Shown: one piece after another, positions 7,506 through 17,284 of the stretch
How positions within the stretch are numbered: position 1 is the first letter of the stretch
Layout: each line of letters begins with the position of its first letter
Origin: JAQIBY01 sp051747965
Lineage (GTDB): Bacteria > Bacteroidota > Bacteroidia > Bacteroidales > ML635J-15
NCBI GenBank assembly: GCA_051747965.1
Contig: JBNJGS010000046.1
Coordinates: forward strand, 1-22,898
Length of the DNA: 22,898 bases
Direction: 5' to 3'
The notes under the pieces: generated by a model
What the model saw: the letters and a program-made list of their open reading frames with translations, nothing else
Database searches by the model: none
What the model was told of the DNA's origin: nothing
Program-made: the position numbers and the translations under genes

Positions 7506-8859
7506 GGCTGTTTTTTATGTCATTCACCAATCTGTCAATATCACCCGCACCCAGGCTAAGCAATATTTCAGGTTTTTCTATGCGAAGATAGGGTATCAGC
7601 TCATCTTTTTCCATCAGTTTCACCTGCCTGACAGACATTCTTTTTGCTATCATTTCAGCGTTTACTCCGGGGATGGCTTCTTCCCTTGCGGGATAAACCG
7701 GTAGCAAAATACATTGATCCAGTTTGTCAAGGCTTTTGGCAAACTCATCTGCAAAATCACGTGTTCGGGAATAGAGGTGAGGCTGAAAAATGCCTGTAAT
7801 TTTCTTCCCGGGGAACAAAGCTCTGATGCTTTCAAGTGTTCGTTTTATTTCTTCGGGATGATGTGCATAATCATCAATATATACTGAGTTTTTATTCTGC
7901 AGAATGATTTCAAATCGGCGTTTTATACCCCGGAATTCAGCAACTGCCTTTTGTAATTGCAAAGGTTTCACACCCTGCATGCGTGCCATAGCCAGCGCGG
8001 CCACCATATTTTCCACATTCAGTAGTCCGGGAACAGCCATTCTGATATTTTCAATTTTTTCATGTCCGGCATTCAGAGAGAACTCGTAACAGAGGCCGGA
8101 TTTCTTCAAATCAGAAGCATAATAATCTGCCCGCTCATCATTCAGGGCATAAGTAAAAATCTTTTCAGGGCCGGCATTGATCCTGGTATCGTATCTTTTC
8201 AGGATAAAATCACTGTTGAGCCCGGCAAACTCATCGAAAGCATGCACAAGGCCTTCCTTATTCCTGTATATGTCCAGATGATCGGCATCTATCACACTGA
8301 TAATGCTGGCTGCCGGTTTGAGTTGATGGAAAGACCTGTCAAATTCATCGGCCTCCACTACCATAAATGGGCTGTTTCCTGCATGAATATAATTCGTATC
8401 ATAATTGGCAGCAATCCCGCCCAGGAAAGCATGTGCCTTATCATCACCATACTGCATGAGGTGAGCAAGCATGGTGGAGATACTTGTCTTGCCATGTGTG
8501 CCGGCCACCGCCAGGGTTTTATACTCTCTGCTAAGATAACCGAGCACCCGGGCGCGTTTTATCATCACAAAAGGTGATTGATTAAAATATGCCATTTCCT
8601 GATTCTCCTCCGGTATGGCAGGAGTATAGACAATCAGGCTGTTTTTATCTTCAATTATCTTTGCCGGGATATTGTTCACATCATCCTGATAATGAATATC
8701 CAGACCTTCTTCTTCCAGTTTTCTGGTCAGGGCTGACCTGGTTTTGTCATATCCGGCCACATATTTCCCCTCTTTCCTGAAAAACCGGGCCAGTGCACTC
8801 ATTCCGATACCACCGATACCGAGAAAGTAGAAATTCGATATGTTTTTTACATCAATCAT
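7495..8859 (-). CDS. murC: UDP-N-acetylmuramate--L-alanine ligase MurC
   Basis: This cytoplasmic ATP-dependent ligase adds the first residue, L-Ala, to UDP-MurNAc. The 454-residue protein has the Rossmann-like UDP-binding motif GIGGIGMSALA (14-24), the Mur ligase P-loop GTHGKTS (120-126), the MurC acidic motif EADEFDRSF (about 169-177) with DADHLD (191-196), and the C-terminal domain motif DDYAHHPEEIKRT typical of MurC. The VVEADEFD form and AHHP signature distinguish it from the MurD and MurE also present in the cluster. It overlaps murG by the ATGA 4-base junction and ftsQ by 11 bases. No ddl gene separates murC and ftsQ. Confidence 0.97.
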   Translation of the reverse strand: MIDVKNISNFYFLGIGGIGMSALARFFRKEGKYVAGYDKTRSALTRKLEEEGLDIHYQDDVNNIPAKIIEDKNSLIVYTPAIPEENQEMAYFNQSPFVMIKRARVLGYLSREYKTLAVAGTHGKTSISTMLAHLMQYGDDKAHAFLGGIAANYDTNYIHAGNSPFMVVEADEFDRSFHQLKPAASIISVIDADHLDIYRNKEGLVHAFDEFAGLNSDFILKRYDTRINAGPEKIFTYALNDERADYYASDLKKSGLCYEFSLNAGHEKIENIRMAVPGLLNVENMVAALAMARMQGVKPLQLQKAVAEFRGIKRRFEIILQNKNSVYIDDYAHHPEEIKRTLESIRALFPGKKITGIFQPHLYSRTRDFADEFAKSLDKLDQCILLPVYPAREEAIPGVNAEMIAKRMSVRQVKLMEKDELIPYLRIEKPEILLSLGAGDIDRLVNDIKNSLDE

Positions 8860-9953
8860 TGTTTTATCAGATCAAACAGTTCATCAACTATTTGTGTGGC
8901 CGCATCCGGTTTGGCAAAGCGAACAATATTCTCACTGAACATGTTTTGTCTATCTTTATCTTTCACCAGCTCAATGGCTTCGGGAACAAGCGTGTCAATT
9001 GCTTCATGGTCTTCAACCATACCGGCGGCATTTTCATTTACCAGGGCCATGGCATTTTTGCGTTGATGATCTTCTGCAACATTGGGAGAAGGCACAAAGA
9101 TACATGGTTTTCTCACCAGACAGAGTTCTGAGATTGTACTTGCCCCTGCCCTGCTAATAACAACATCAGCCACTGCAAAAGCGAAATCCATACGATATAC
9201 AAATTCAAGCACTTTGATACCCTGAGTATTTTCCGGCACAGACGAAACCGCCTGCTCAAAGCCTGTTTTTCCGGTTTGCCAGATAAGCTGAATTTCCTCC
9301 TTTAATATGCTGTTGAAGTTTTTGCTTAATGCCTGATTTATTGTCCGGGCTCCCAGGCTTCCGCCAAGCACCAGGATCACAGGCTTATCAGGCTTCAGGC
9401 CAAAATGTTCCATTGCTTCCTCTGCTTTTGGCTGGATTTCTGTAATATCCTGTCTGACCGGATTGCCTGTAAATACAATTTTTTCTTTTGGAAACCATTT
9501 TTCCAGGCCAGGATAAGCCACACATATCTTATCAACAGACTTGCCGAGCATCTTGTTTGCGATTCCCGGAAAGGAGTTTTGCTCCTGAATCATGCATGGG
9601 ATACCTTTTCGGGAGGCACGCCGGAGTACTGGTGCACTGACATATCCTCCCACTCCCACAACAGCGTGGGGTTTGAAATTTCTGATGATTTTTCCTGCTT
9701 TGGCCAGGCTGATGAACAGCCGCCATGCAAATTTTATCAGTTTGGGTGAGAGTTTTCTCTGGAGTCCGATTACGGGTAGCCCGACAATTTCATATCCGGC
9801 CGCCGGCACTTTTTCCATTTCCATGCGTCCTGTAGCACCAACAAACAGTATTTCACTATTCGGGTATTTTTGTTTGATGGTATTGGCGATGCTGATAGCC
9901 GGATAAATATGGCCACCTGTACCGCCACCGCTGATGATAATTTTATATTTCAT
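8856..9953 (-). CDS. murG: Lipid II synthase MurG (UDP-GlcNAc:lipid I GlcNAc transferase)
   Basis: This peripheral membrane glycosyltransferase (GT28) converts lipid I to lipid II on the inner face of the membrane. The 365-residue length is normal. Motifs are G-loop 1 GGGTGGHIYPA (9-19), the GVGGYVS stretch (100-106) that faces lipid substrate, EQNSFPG (124-130), TGNPVR (162-167), and G-loop GGSLGARTIN (197-206). The C-terminal donor-binding half holds SRAGASTISEL, followed by the PSPNVAEDHQRKNA block. The gene overlaps ftsW by 11 bases and murC by 4, so expression is probably translationally coupled to both. Confidence 0.97.
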   Translation of the reverse strand: MKYKIIISGGGTGGHIYPAISIANTIKQKYPNSEILFVGATGRMEMEKVPAAGYEIVGLPVIGLQRKLSPKLIKFAWRLFISLAKAGKIIRNFKPHAVVGVGGYVSAPVLRRASRKGIPCMIQEQNSFPGIANKMLGKSVDKICVAYPGLEKWFPKEKIVFTGNPVRQDITEIQPKAEEAMEHFGLKPDKPVILVLGGSLGARTINQALSKNFNSILKEEIQLIWQTGKTGFEQAVSSVPENTQGIKVLEFVYRMDFAFAVADVVISRAGASTISELCLVRKPCIFVPSPNVAEDHQRKNAMALVNENAAGMVEDHEAIDTLVPEAIELVKDKDRQNMFSENIVRFAKPDAATQIVDELFDLIKQ

Positions 9954-11130
9954 TGTTAAACTCCTCCTTTTGTTGTGCCGCCTGTGGATTCAGTTCATGC
10001 TGCAGTTCTGCCTCCTGTACGGTTCTGCTGACAGAAAGAATCAATCCAAAAGCAATGCCGATGAAAATCATAGATGTTCCTCCCATACTCACAAAGGGAA
10101 GTGTCTGGCCGGTAACGGGCAACAAATTCACAGCCACCATCATATTTATAAAAGCCTGCATAACCAGTAGAATGGTGAGCCCTGATACCATCAGGGCAGA
10201 GAAGCTGCCGGGGCATTTCCTCACAATTTTCAGTGATCTGTTAAACAGGATAAGGTAAAGCAGCGGGATTAAAATTCCACCCAGGAGTATGCCGTATTCT
10301 TCGACAATGATTGCATAAATAAAATCTGAATAGGGATGTGGAAGTATATTTCTTTGTACGGATTTCCCGGGTCCGTTGGGTATGATTCCCCCGGAAGCAA
10401 TGGCAATTCGTGAATGATCTGCCTGGAAGTTGCTTTCAGCATCCCCTGATGTAAAGCTTTCTATTCGTGATTTCCAGGTGTCAACCCTCCCGCTGTCCGG
10501 CATTGCCAATGCAATCAGCACGAATAAGGCGGCAGCACCCATGGCAACCCCAATCATCCCAAAAATGTATTTGAATTTTAAACGCGCAACAAACATCATC
10601 ACCACAATGGTGGCAAACAACAAGATGGCTGTTGAGAAATCTGCCGGAAAAATAAGTCCGCAAACGATCAGTACAGGAAACATAAAAATGCGTAGCGCAT
10701 CCTTAAAATTATGGACTTTATCTTTTCGTTTGGCAAATATTCTGGCCATATAGGTTACCAATACAATTTTGGCAAAATCAGAAGTCTGAAATGAAAGTCC
10801 TCCCGGTAGTGTAAGCCACCTGGAGGCATCGTTAAGATTTGCGCCAATCAGGAAGGTGAGAAACAAGAGGATGATTGACAGGTAAAAGAAAAGTTCCGAG
10901 AGCTTACTAAAATAATTATAGGGGATTTTGTGTGTAGCAAAAACCACAACAAAAGCCAGAGCAAGCAACGCGATATGCTTGACCAGGTAATAGGTTGTAT
11001 TTCCTGCCTGGAATTTATAGGCCAGCATACCTGATGCACTGTACACAGCCAAAACTGAAAACATAGCCAGTACAAGCAGGATCAACCAAATCACCCTGTC
11101 CCCCTGAAAATATTTTTTAAGTCCCTGCAT
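9943..11130 (-). CDS. ftsW: Septal peptidoglycan polymerase FtsW (SEDS family)
   Basis: This polytopic inner-membrane SEDS protein polymerises lipid II and works with the FtsI transpeptidase. The 395-residue protein shows about ten hydrophobic segments. SEDS landmarks are DASRWLTLPGG near the first large loop, and the IPNGPGKSVQRNILPHPYSDFIYAIIVEEYG-type extracellular loop, whose DFIYAIIVEE acid is conserved in the family. The terminal region carries PVTGQTLPFVSMGG before the last helices. Assignment to FtsW rather than RodA rests on its place between murD and murG. The C-terminal cytoplasmic tail is Gln/Glu-rich and short. It begins 3 bases after murD. Confidence 0.95.
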   Translation of the reverse strand: MQGLKKYFQGDRVIWLILLVLAMFSVLAVYSASGMLAYKFQAGNTTYYLVKHIALLALAFVVVFATHKIPYNYFSKLSELFFYLSIILLFLTFLIGANLNDASRWLTLPGGLSFQTSDFAKIVLVTYMARIFAKRKDKVHNFKDALRIFMFPVLIVCGLIFPADFSTAILLFATIVVMMFVARLKFKYIFGMIGVAMGAAALFVLIALAMPDSGRVDTWKSRIESFTSGDAESNFQADHSRIAIASGGIIPNGPGKSVQRNILPHPYSDFIYAIIVEEYGILLGGILIPLLYLILFNRSLKIVRKCPGSFSALMVSGLTILLVMQAFINMMVAVNLLPVTGQTLPFVSMGGTSMIFIGIAFGLILSVSRTVQEAELQHELNPQAAQQKEEFNNEI

Positions 11131-11133
11131 GCT

Positions 11134-12468
11134 TTACAAACTTCTTACTGCGGATTTAAATTGACTACCTCTGTCTTCATAGTTATCAAAAAGGTCAAAA
11201 CTTGCACAGGCCGGGCTCAATAACACTGTATCCCCGTCTTTGGCGAGATAATAAGCAGATGTCACAGCATCTTTCATGCTTTCGGTATCCACAATAGACT
11301 CCACTTTACCGTCAAAGGCCTCATGTATCCTGTGATTATCCTTCCCCAGGCAAACAATTGCTTTCACTTTTTCTTTTACCAGGTCTTCCATTTGCGAATA
11401 ATCATTGCCTTTGTCTATACCCCCGACAATCCACACAATTTTTGTATTGATGCTCTCGAGCGCATACCATGCAGAATTGATATTGGTGGCTTTGGAATCA
11501 TTGATAAAATCAATTCCATGAACCTTGACCACAGGTTCAAGGCGATGTTCCACATTTTTAAAATCCATAAGACTGTTCCTGATGGATTCTTTTTTGATTC
11601 GTAATACTTGTGCAATAGCACCGGCTGCCATGGAATTGTATGCATTATGGCTGCCTTGTAGAGCTAAATCCTGTACTGACATATTGAATTTGTTTTTTAG
11701 GTTAAATTGAATTGTCTTGTCTCTCAGGCAAACAGAAGGTTCAGCAGGGCATTTTTCTGCAGAAAACGGGATTTTTCCGGCTGGAATTTTCCGATTTGCC
11801 ATTTCTTTTTGAATCACCGGATCATCAGCAAAATAGATAAATGTATCTGCTGAGCTCTGGTTTTGTGTAATTCTGAATTTTGAATTTATATAGTTCTGAA
11901 ATACAAACCCGTAGCGATCCAGATGGTCCGGAGTGATGTTCAAAAGCACAGCGATATCAGCTTTAAAATCGATCATTCCGTCCAACTGGAAGCTACTGAG
12001 TTCAATCACATAATAATCATGTTTTTCTGTTGCCACCTGATAGGCAAAGCTATTGCCGACATTTCCGGCCAGACCGACATTGAGTCCGGCATTTTTCAGG
12101 ATATGGTAAGTTAGCAATGTGGTGGTGGTTTTACCATTGCTGCCAGTGATACATATCATTCCGGCAGTAGAATATCTGCCGGCAAATTCGATTTCAGAAA
12201 TCACCGGGATACCATTTTGCAGGGCTTTTTGGATTATGGGCACTGTTTCCGGAACGCCGGGGCTTTTTACGATTTCCCGGGCGGCAAGAATCATATCCTC
12301 ACTGTGGCCATTTTCCTCAAATGGAATATCCTTATCGGTCAGTTGTTTTTTATATTTGGGAGCGATGGCATTGTTGTCTGAAACGAGCACATCAAAACCC
12401 TGTGCTTTGGCCAGCACTGCTGCTCCAAAACCACTTTCACCTGCTCCTATGACAACAATTTTTTTCAC
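11134..12468 (-). CDS. murD: UDP-N-acetylmuramoylalanine--D-glutamate ligase MurD
   Basis: This cytoplasmic ATP-dependent ligase adds D-Glu to UDP-MurNAc-L-Ala. The 444-residue protein carries the N-terminal uracil-binding GAGESGFGAAVLA (8-20), the region KSPGVPETVPI typical of MurD, the P-loop GSNGKTTTT (109-117), an ITPDHLDRYG magnesium/ATP motif, NDSKATN (MurD-specific phosphate/substrate contact), and the C-terminal LLSPACASFDLFDNYEDRG signature that is diagnostic for MurD. It is spaced 2 bases after mraY and 3 bases before ftsW. Confidence 0.97.
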   Translation of the reverse strand: MKKIVVIGAGESGFGAAVLAKAQGFDVLVSDNNAIAPKYKKQLTDKDIPFEENGHSEDMILAAREIVKSPGVPETVPIIQKALQNGIPVISEIEFAGRYSTAGMICITGSNGKTTTTLLTYHILKNAGLNVGLAGNVGNSFAYQVATEKHDYYVIELSSFQLDGMIDFKADIAVLLNITPDHLDRYGFVFQNYINSKFRITQNQSSADTFIYFADDPVIQKEMANRKIPAGKIPFSAEKCPAEPSVCLRDKTIQFNLKNKFNMSVQDLALQGSHNAYNSMAAGAIAQVLRIKKESIRNSLMDFKNVEHRLEPVVKVHGIDFINDSKATNINSAWYALESINTKIVWIVGGIDKGNDYSQMEDLVKEKVKAIVCLGKDNHRIHEAFDGKVESIVDTESMKDAVTSAYYLAKDGDTVLLSPACASFDLFDNYEDRGSQFKSAVRSL

Positions 12469-12470
12469 GT

Positions 12471-13715
12471 CTATCTGATTTTAAGTGTTACAATGGTAAA
12501 GACTGCCAGTATGATACCGACAATCCAAAACCGTGTTACAATTTTTGCTTCGGGATATCCTTTTTTCTGATAATGATGATGCAAAGGCGACATCAGGAAT
12601 ATCCTGCGTCCCTGACCAAATCTTTTTCTTGTAATTTTAAACCATGAGACCTGCAGCAGCACGGAAAGACTTTCGATAAAAAAGACTCCGCAGAGTATAG
12701 GGATGAGCAGTTCTTTCCTGATAATGATGGCAAAAACAGCAATAATACCACCAATGGTCAGACTACCGGTATCCCCCATAAAGACCTGTGCCGGATAAGA
12801 ATTGTACCAAAGAAATCCTATGGTGGCTCCAATAAATGCACTCATAAATATTACCAGCTCACCGACATTGGGGATATACATGATATTCAGGTAATCTGCT
12901 GTAATAAAGTTACCTGAGACATATGCCAGAATCCCCAGGGTAACCCCGATAATGGAGGAGCTTCCCGTAGCAAGCCCGTCCAGGCCATCGGTAAGATTGG
13001 CTCCGTTTGATACTGCAGTGACAATAAGAATTACCACGATCACAAAAATCACCCAGGTCCAGACAGTTGAATCAGAAAACCAGGCAAGGGACTCATAATC
13101 AAATTCATTGTTTTTTGTAAAAGGAATGGTTGTCAGTGTAGACTTATGGTCGAGATATTCCACTTTTTCATCACCCCGCATTTCTGAAATGCTCACAGCA
13201 TCCTCGGTGATCATTTCCGGCTTCACATCCACCATTCTGTCGCGCACCACCGCCGCGTCGGAAAAATACAATGTTGCACCGACAATCACTCCAAGTACAA
13301 CCTGTCCGATGATTTTGAATTTACCAGCCAGTCCTGCTTTATTTTTTTTAAATACTTTGATATAATCATCCGCAAAACCGATGAGCCCCAGCCAGACAGT
13401 TGTTACCAGCATGAGGACGATATAAATATTGTCCAGCCTGGCAAACAAAAGTGTGGGTACAATGATGGAGAGTATGATAATCAGTCCGCCCATGGTGGGG
13501 GTTCCTTTTTTCTGCAACTGCCCGGCAAGCCCGAGATCACGTATAGATTCCCCAATCTGTAAACGCTGGAGATACCGTATGATGTATTTTCCAAATACCA
13601 TGGAAACGATCAGGGAGGTTATCACAGAAAGGCCGGCCCGGAAAGAAATATATTCAAACATTCCTGCACCCGGAATATCAAGCTGGTCAAGGTATTTAAA
13701 AAGATAATACAGCAT
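12471..13715 (-). CDS. mraY: Phospho-N-acetylmuramoyl-pentapeptide-transferase MraY (lipid I synthase)
   Basis: This integral inner-membrane enzyme transfers phospho-MurNAc-pentapeptide to undecaprenyl phosphate. The conserved motifs are present: GTPTMGG (71-77), the DD pair at 116-117 in FADDYIKV, NLTDGLDGL (240-248), GDTGSL (314-319), and the triple His loop SPLHHHYQ (376-383). At 414 residues it is some 50 longer than E. coli MraY (360). The surplus is a hydrophilic insertion at about 153-210, lying between transmembrane segments; it is rich in Asp, Glu, Lys and Thr. Related Bacteroidota MraY proteins are also longer, so I read it as a lineage feature rather than a defect. It begins 3 bases after murE. 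Confidence 0.97.
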   Translation of the reverse strand: MLYYLFKYLDQLDIPGAGMFEYISFRAGLSVITSLIVSMVFGKYIIRYLQRLQIGESIRDLGLAGQLQKKGTPTMGGLIIILSIIVPTLLFARLDNIYIVLMLVTTVWLGLIGFADDYIKVFKKNKAGLAGKFKIIGQVVLGVIVGATLYFSDAAVVRDRMVDVKPEMITEDAVSISEMRGDEKVEYLDHKSTLTTIPFTKNNEFDYESLAWFSDSTVWTWVIFVIVVILIVTAVSNGANLTDGLDGLATGSSSIIGVTLGILAYVSGNFITADYLNIMYIPNVGELVIFMSAFIGATIGFLWYNSYPAQVFMGDTGSLTIGGIIAVFAIIIRKELLIPILCGVFFIESLSVLLQVSWFKITRKRFGQGRRIFLMSPLHHHYQKKGYPEAKIVTRFWIVGIILAVFTIVTLKIR

Positions 13716-13718
13716 ACA

Positions 13719-15185
13719 TCAATTATTTATCAATTCATAAATCACTTCTCTGTCATCAAAATGATGCTTCACACCATGAATTTCCTGGTAGGTTTCATGT
13801 CCTTTGCCTGCTACCAGAATAAGATCTCCGGCTTGTGCAAGCGACCAGGCCACCTTTATGGCTTCTTTTCTATTGCTTATTTTCAGTACTTCTGCCTGCT
13901 TCTCCACAGGTATGCCTTTCTGAATATGTTTCATGATATCCTCAGGCTCCTCACTGCGCGGATTGTCGGAGGTAAGTATGAGTTTTGTACTGTATAAAGC
14001 AGCAATACGACCCATTTCCGGTCGCTTATTCACATCCCTGTCACCACCTGCACCAAACACACAAATCAATGCTTTCCCCTGCTGTTTGAATTCAAAAAGT
14101 GTGGATAGAACATTTTTCAATGCATCGGGAGTATGTGCATAATCCACGATGGCAGTCTTTCCGGATTCGGAGCGTATGGCTTCAAGCCTTCCCTCAACAG
14201 GCTTCAGCTCTGATAATGCCTGCAAACTGTCATTTTCAGATATCCCCATCAAAACAGCTACGGCATACACGGCCAGAAGATTGCAGGCATTGTATTCACC
14301 AATCAATGGTGTCCAGACCTCCTTGTCGTTAATAAACAACTGCATACCTTCAAAGTGCTTCTCTTCAATCCGCAGCCTGAAATCGGACATTTTTCTGAGG
14401 GAATAGGTTTTTTTGGAAGCTTTGGTATTTTGTGCCATCACGGCAGCATTTTTATCATCACTGTTAAACAGAGCAAATGCATCCTGATCCAACTGGTCAA
14501 AAAAGGCTTTTTTGGCATTGATATAATTGGCAAAAGTTTTATGATAATCCAGATGATCATGTGTGATGTTGGTAAATACCGCCCCATCAAAATGTAAGCC
14601 GTCAATACGTTTTTGTTCCACAGCATGAGAACTGACTTCCATAAAACAATACTCACAACCTGCCTCCAGCATGTCAGCCAGCAGGGCATTTATCTGTACC
14701 GGATCAGGAGTTGTGTGTGTTGCGGGGACTTCTGTTTCATGGATATAGTTACGAACTGTTGACAACAGTCCTGCTTTATAGCCCAGGTTTTCCATCATCC
14801 GGTAAAGCAATGTGGCTGTAGTGGTTTTGCCATTGGTTCCTGTGATACCAACCAATTTGATTTGTTGTGACGGGTGTCCGTAAAACAAGGATGCAAGATA
14901 GGCCAGAGCAGCAGCCGAATCACTTACCTGGAAATAATTGATTCCTGACTGCAAATCAGTTGGTAACATTTCACACACAATCATTTTAGCACCATTTTCA
15001 ATGGCTGCCGGGATAAACTCATGCCCGTCTGTTAATGTTCCACTGACAGCAACAAAAACAGCATCTCCCTGAACTTTTCTGCTATCAAAATACAATCCGT
15101 CAAACCAGCAGCACTCTCCCACATGCCGCCTGACAACTCCTACGGCATTTTCAATTGAGCTGATATGTATTTTTTTCATTTTCAT
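13719..15185 (-). CDS. murE: UDP-MurNAc-tripeptide synthetase MurE (predicted meso-diaminopimelate adding)
   Basis: This cytoplasmic ATP-dependent ligase adds the third stem-peptide residue. The 488-residue protein has the N-terminal uridine-binding DSRKVQGDAVFVAVSGTLTDG (34-54), the P-loop GTNGKTTT (116-123), HTTPDPV (157-163), NITHDHLDYH (206-215), VDYAHTPDAL (347-356) and DNPR (407-410). The DNPR motif is the established marker of meso-diaminopimelate specificity, as opposed to the lysine-type enzyme, so a DAP-type peptidoglycan is predicted. The start overlaps the ftsI stop by 4 bases (ATGA). The alternative Met3 start cannot be excluded. Confidence 0.97.
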   Translation of the reverse strand: MKMKKIHISSIENAVGVVRRHVGECCWFDGLYFDSRKVQGDAVFVAVSGTLTDGHEFIPAAIENGAKMIVCEMLPTDLQSGINYFQVSDSAAALAYLASLFYGHPSQQIKLVGITGTNGKTTTATLLYRMMENLGYKAGLLSTVRNYIHETEVPATHTTPDPVQINALLADMLEAGCEYCFMEVSSHAVEQKRIDGLHFDGAVFTNITHDHLDYHKTFANYINAKKAFFDQLDQDAFALFNSDDKNAAVMAQNTKASKKTYSLRKMSDFRLRIEEKHFEGMQLFINDKEVWTPLIGEYNACNLLAVYAVAVLMGISENDSLQALSELKPVEGRLEAIRSESGKTAIVDYAHTPDALKNVLSTLFEFKQQGKALICVFGAGGDRDVNKRPEMGRIAALYSTKLILTSDNPRSEEPEDIMKHIQKGIPVEKQAEVLKISNRKEAIKVAWSLAQAGDLILVAGKGHETYQEIHGVKHHFDDREVIYELINN

Positions 15186-17284
15186 GACAATTCAATTTCT
15201 ACAATTTGTCCGCTTTGGAATTTCTGATGTGCCGCCGGGTTTTGTTTAACCACTTTTCCCCGGCCTTTGACTCTGACTTTCATATCATGCTCTTCAAGCA
15301 CTTTAATTGCGTCGCTTAATCCCATTCCAACGACATTGGGCACAACATTTTCCTGGCTGTAATCGCGGATATAATACATAATTTTGTTCTCTTTTTCCAC
15401 AGGGTACACCCACTCACAATCCCGCATGTTTCTCTGATCGCGTGGAATTCCAATATTATCCAGTACAGCATTGAGTTTTTCTCTGTCAGAGACTTTCACG
15501 TGAGGCAACACCCTGGTTTCTGCTTCAACTCTGGCAGCAGGATGCATATCCGGGTCAGTGGCATGAATTCTGTCAGCAATTTCACGGAAAACGGGGCCTG
15601 CTACGATATTTCCATAATAACCAAATCGTCTCGGACCATGAATTGTTACTATACAGGAATATTTGGGTTTATCTGCTGGGAAATAGCCGACAAAAGAGGC
15701 CTGATAATGCTGTATAATGCCTGTCTGCCCGTAATTGATTTGTGCTGTACCTGTTTTTCCGGCTATGCTATAATTGTCATTCATCAGGTTGGATGCGGTT
15801 CCATCAGTGACTACACCATTGAGCATTTTTCTGACTTTTTGCAGGGTAGATTTCGAGCAGATTGAGGGATTGAGTATTTCCACAGGAAAGTCTTTAACAT
15901 CATCCCCCCTGTATTTCAAGCCTTTTGCAAATCTTGGTTTGACTTTTCTTCCATTGTTTGCCACCGCATTATAAAAGGCCAGTATCTGCAGTGGTGTCAT
16001 CTGCACTTCGTATCCAATAGACATTTGCGGCAGGGACAGGCCTGACCATTTGTCTTCGCCTGGATAGCGAATAAGTGGCTCTGCCTCTCCGCGGATACTA
16101 ACATCAAGCGCCTCATTGAGCCCCATTTTATAAAGCCTGTCAACAAACTGTTCAGGTCTGTCATGGTAATTTCCAAAAATCACTTTAGAGATGCCCACAT
16201 TGGAGGATTTTTCAAGAGCCTGCTCAAAAGTGATTGTACCAAAACCGCCTTCATGCGAATCTTCCATCCTGTGATTGTAAAAATACTCCACACCCTGGCC
16301 GGTTTCAATGCTGTCATGCGGCTGAATCACGTTATCTTCAAGGGCAACCATTACAGAAGCCAGCTTAAATGTAGAACCCGGATCGGTTGCCTCACCTACG
16401 GCATAATTATAGGCTTCAATATAATTTCCATGTTTGTTTTTCTTAAGATTGGCAATAGCAAGCACATCACCTGTTTCTACCTTCATGACCACAGCGCTTC
16501 CGTGATCAGCATCATGAAATCTTAGACGTCTTTCCAGGGCAGTTTCCGCGACATCCTGGATTTTCACATCTATGGTGGTAAGTAAATCCATTCCATCCTG
16601 CGGCTCAATTTCATTCCCATCGTTGACAGGCATCCAGAGATTACCGGCCACTTTTTGTTTTACAGCGAAACCTTTTACACCCCGGAGTTCTTTATCAAAA
16701 GCATCTTCCAGGCCCACACCTTTCCTTCCACCCTCTCTGACTGTTCCAATGGTTCTTCTGGCAAGAATTCCGAAAGGATGCTCACGCTCATTCCGCTGGA
16801 AATATACAAACCCGCCCTTGAAACGTCCCCGCCTGAATATGGGTGCTTTCTGCAATTCTTTAAGCTGGTCATAAGTGGCAATATAACTTAATCTGAGATA
16901 CCGGCTACCCTTGTCACGGGCCTGATGTAATATTTCATTGTAATGTGATCGGGGTTTACTGAAGATATCTGAGAGCACATATGTCAGAGAATCAACATTC
17001 TCCTCAAACAATTTCTGTGTCACTCCTTCACAGTTGGGATCCCAGCCAACCTCATAATAAGGTACGGACGTGGCCAGCACAGCACCATTTCTGCTGAGGA
17101 TATCTCCACGGTATGGTTCAATTACACTTTCACGAATCACCTGCTTGCTGAGGGATTCAATCTCCTCTTTGTCAGTAAAAACCTGCAGGGCAATCAGCTT
17201 TCCGACAACGATCATACCAAGCCCGAGCATGATAAAATATATCAGCTTAAATCGTTTGATAATATTTTTTCTTTGCGGATTCAT
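15182..17284 (-). CDS. ftsI: Septal penicillin-binding protein FtsI (PBP3-type transpeptidase) with PASTA domain
   Basis: This class B PBP cross-links septal peptidoglycan in the periplasm. The 700-residue protein has one transmembrane anchor at about 14-34 and a PBP dimerisation domain (about 50-215). The transpeptidase domain carries S304-T-F-K307 (catalytic serine), S360-S-N362 and K510-T-G512. A C-terminal PASTA domain (about 644-700, ENVVPNVVGMGLSDAIKVLEE) follows a 60-residue spacer. PASTA on FtsI is uncommon in Proteobacteria but usual in Bacteroidota and Gram-positives. All active-site motifs are intact. It overlaps ftsL and murE by 4 bases each, consistent with translational coupling. 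Confidence 0.96.
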   Translation of the reverse strand: MNPQRKNIIKRFKLIYFIMLGLGMIVVGKLIALQVFTDKEEIESLSKQVIRESVIEPYRGDILSRNGAVLATSVPYYEVGWDPNCEGVTQKLFEENVDSLTYVLSDIFSKPRSHYNEILHQARDKGSRYLRLSYIATYDQLKELQKAPIFRRGRFKGGFVYFQRNEREHPFGILARRTIGTVREGGRKGVGLEDAFDKELRGVKGFAVKQKVAGNLWMPVNDGNEIEPQDGMDLLTTIDVKIQDVAETALERRLRFHDADHGSAVVMKVETGDVLAIANLKKNKHGNYIEAYNYAVGEATDPGSTFKLASVMVALEDNVIQPHDSIETGQGVEYFYNHRMEDSHEGGFGTITFEQALEKSSNVGISKVIFGNYHDRPEQFVDRLYKMGLNEALDVSIRGEAEPLIRYPGEDKWSGLSLPQMSIGYEVQMTPLQILAFYNAVANNGRKVKPRFAKGLKYRGDDVKDFPVEILNPSICSKSTLQKVRKMLNGVVTDGTASNLMNDNYSIAGKTGTAQINYGQTGIIQHYQASFVGYFPADKPKYSCIVTIHGPRRFGYYGNIVAGPVFREIADRIHATDPDMHPAARVEAETRVLPHVKVSDREKLNAVLDNIGIPRDQRNMRDCEWVYPVEKENKIMYYIRDYSQENVVPNVVGMGLSDAIKVLEEHDMKVRVKGRGKVVKQNPAAHQKFQSGQIVEIELS

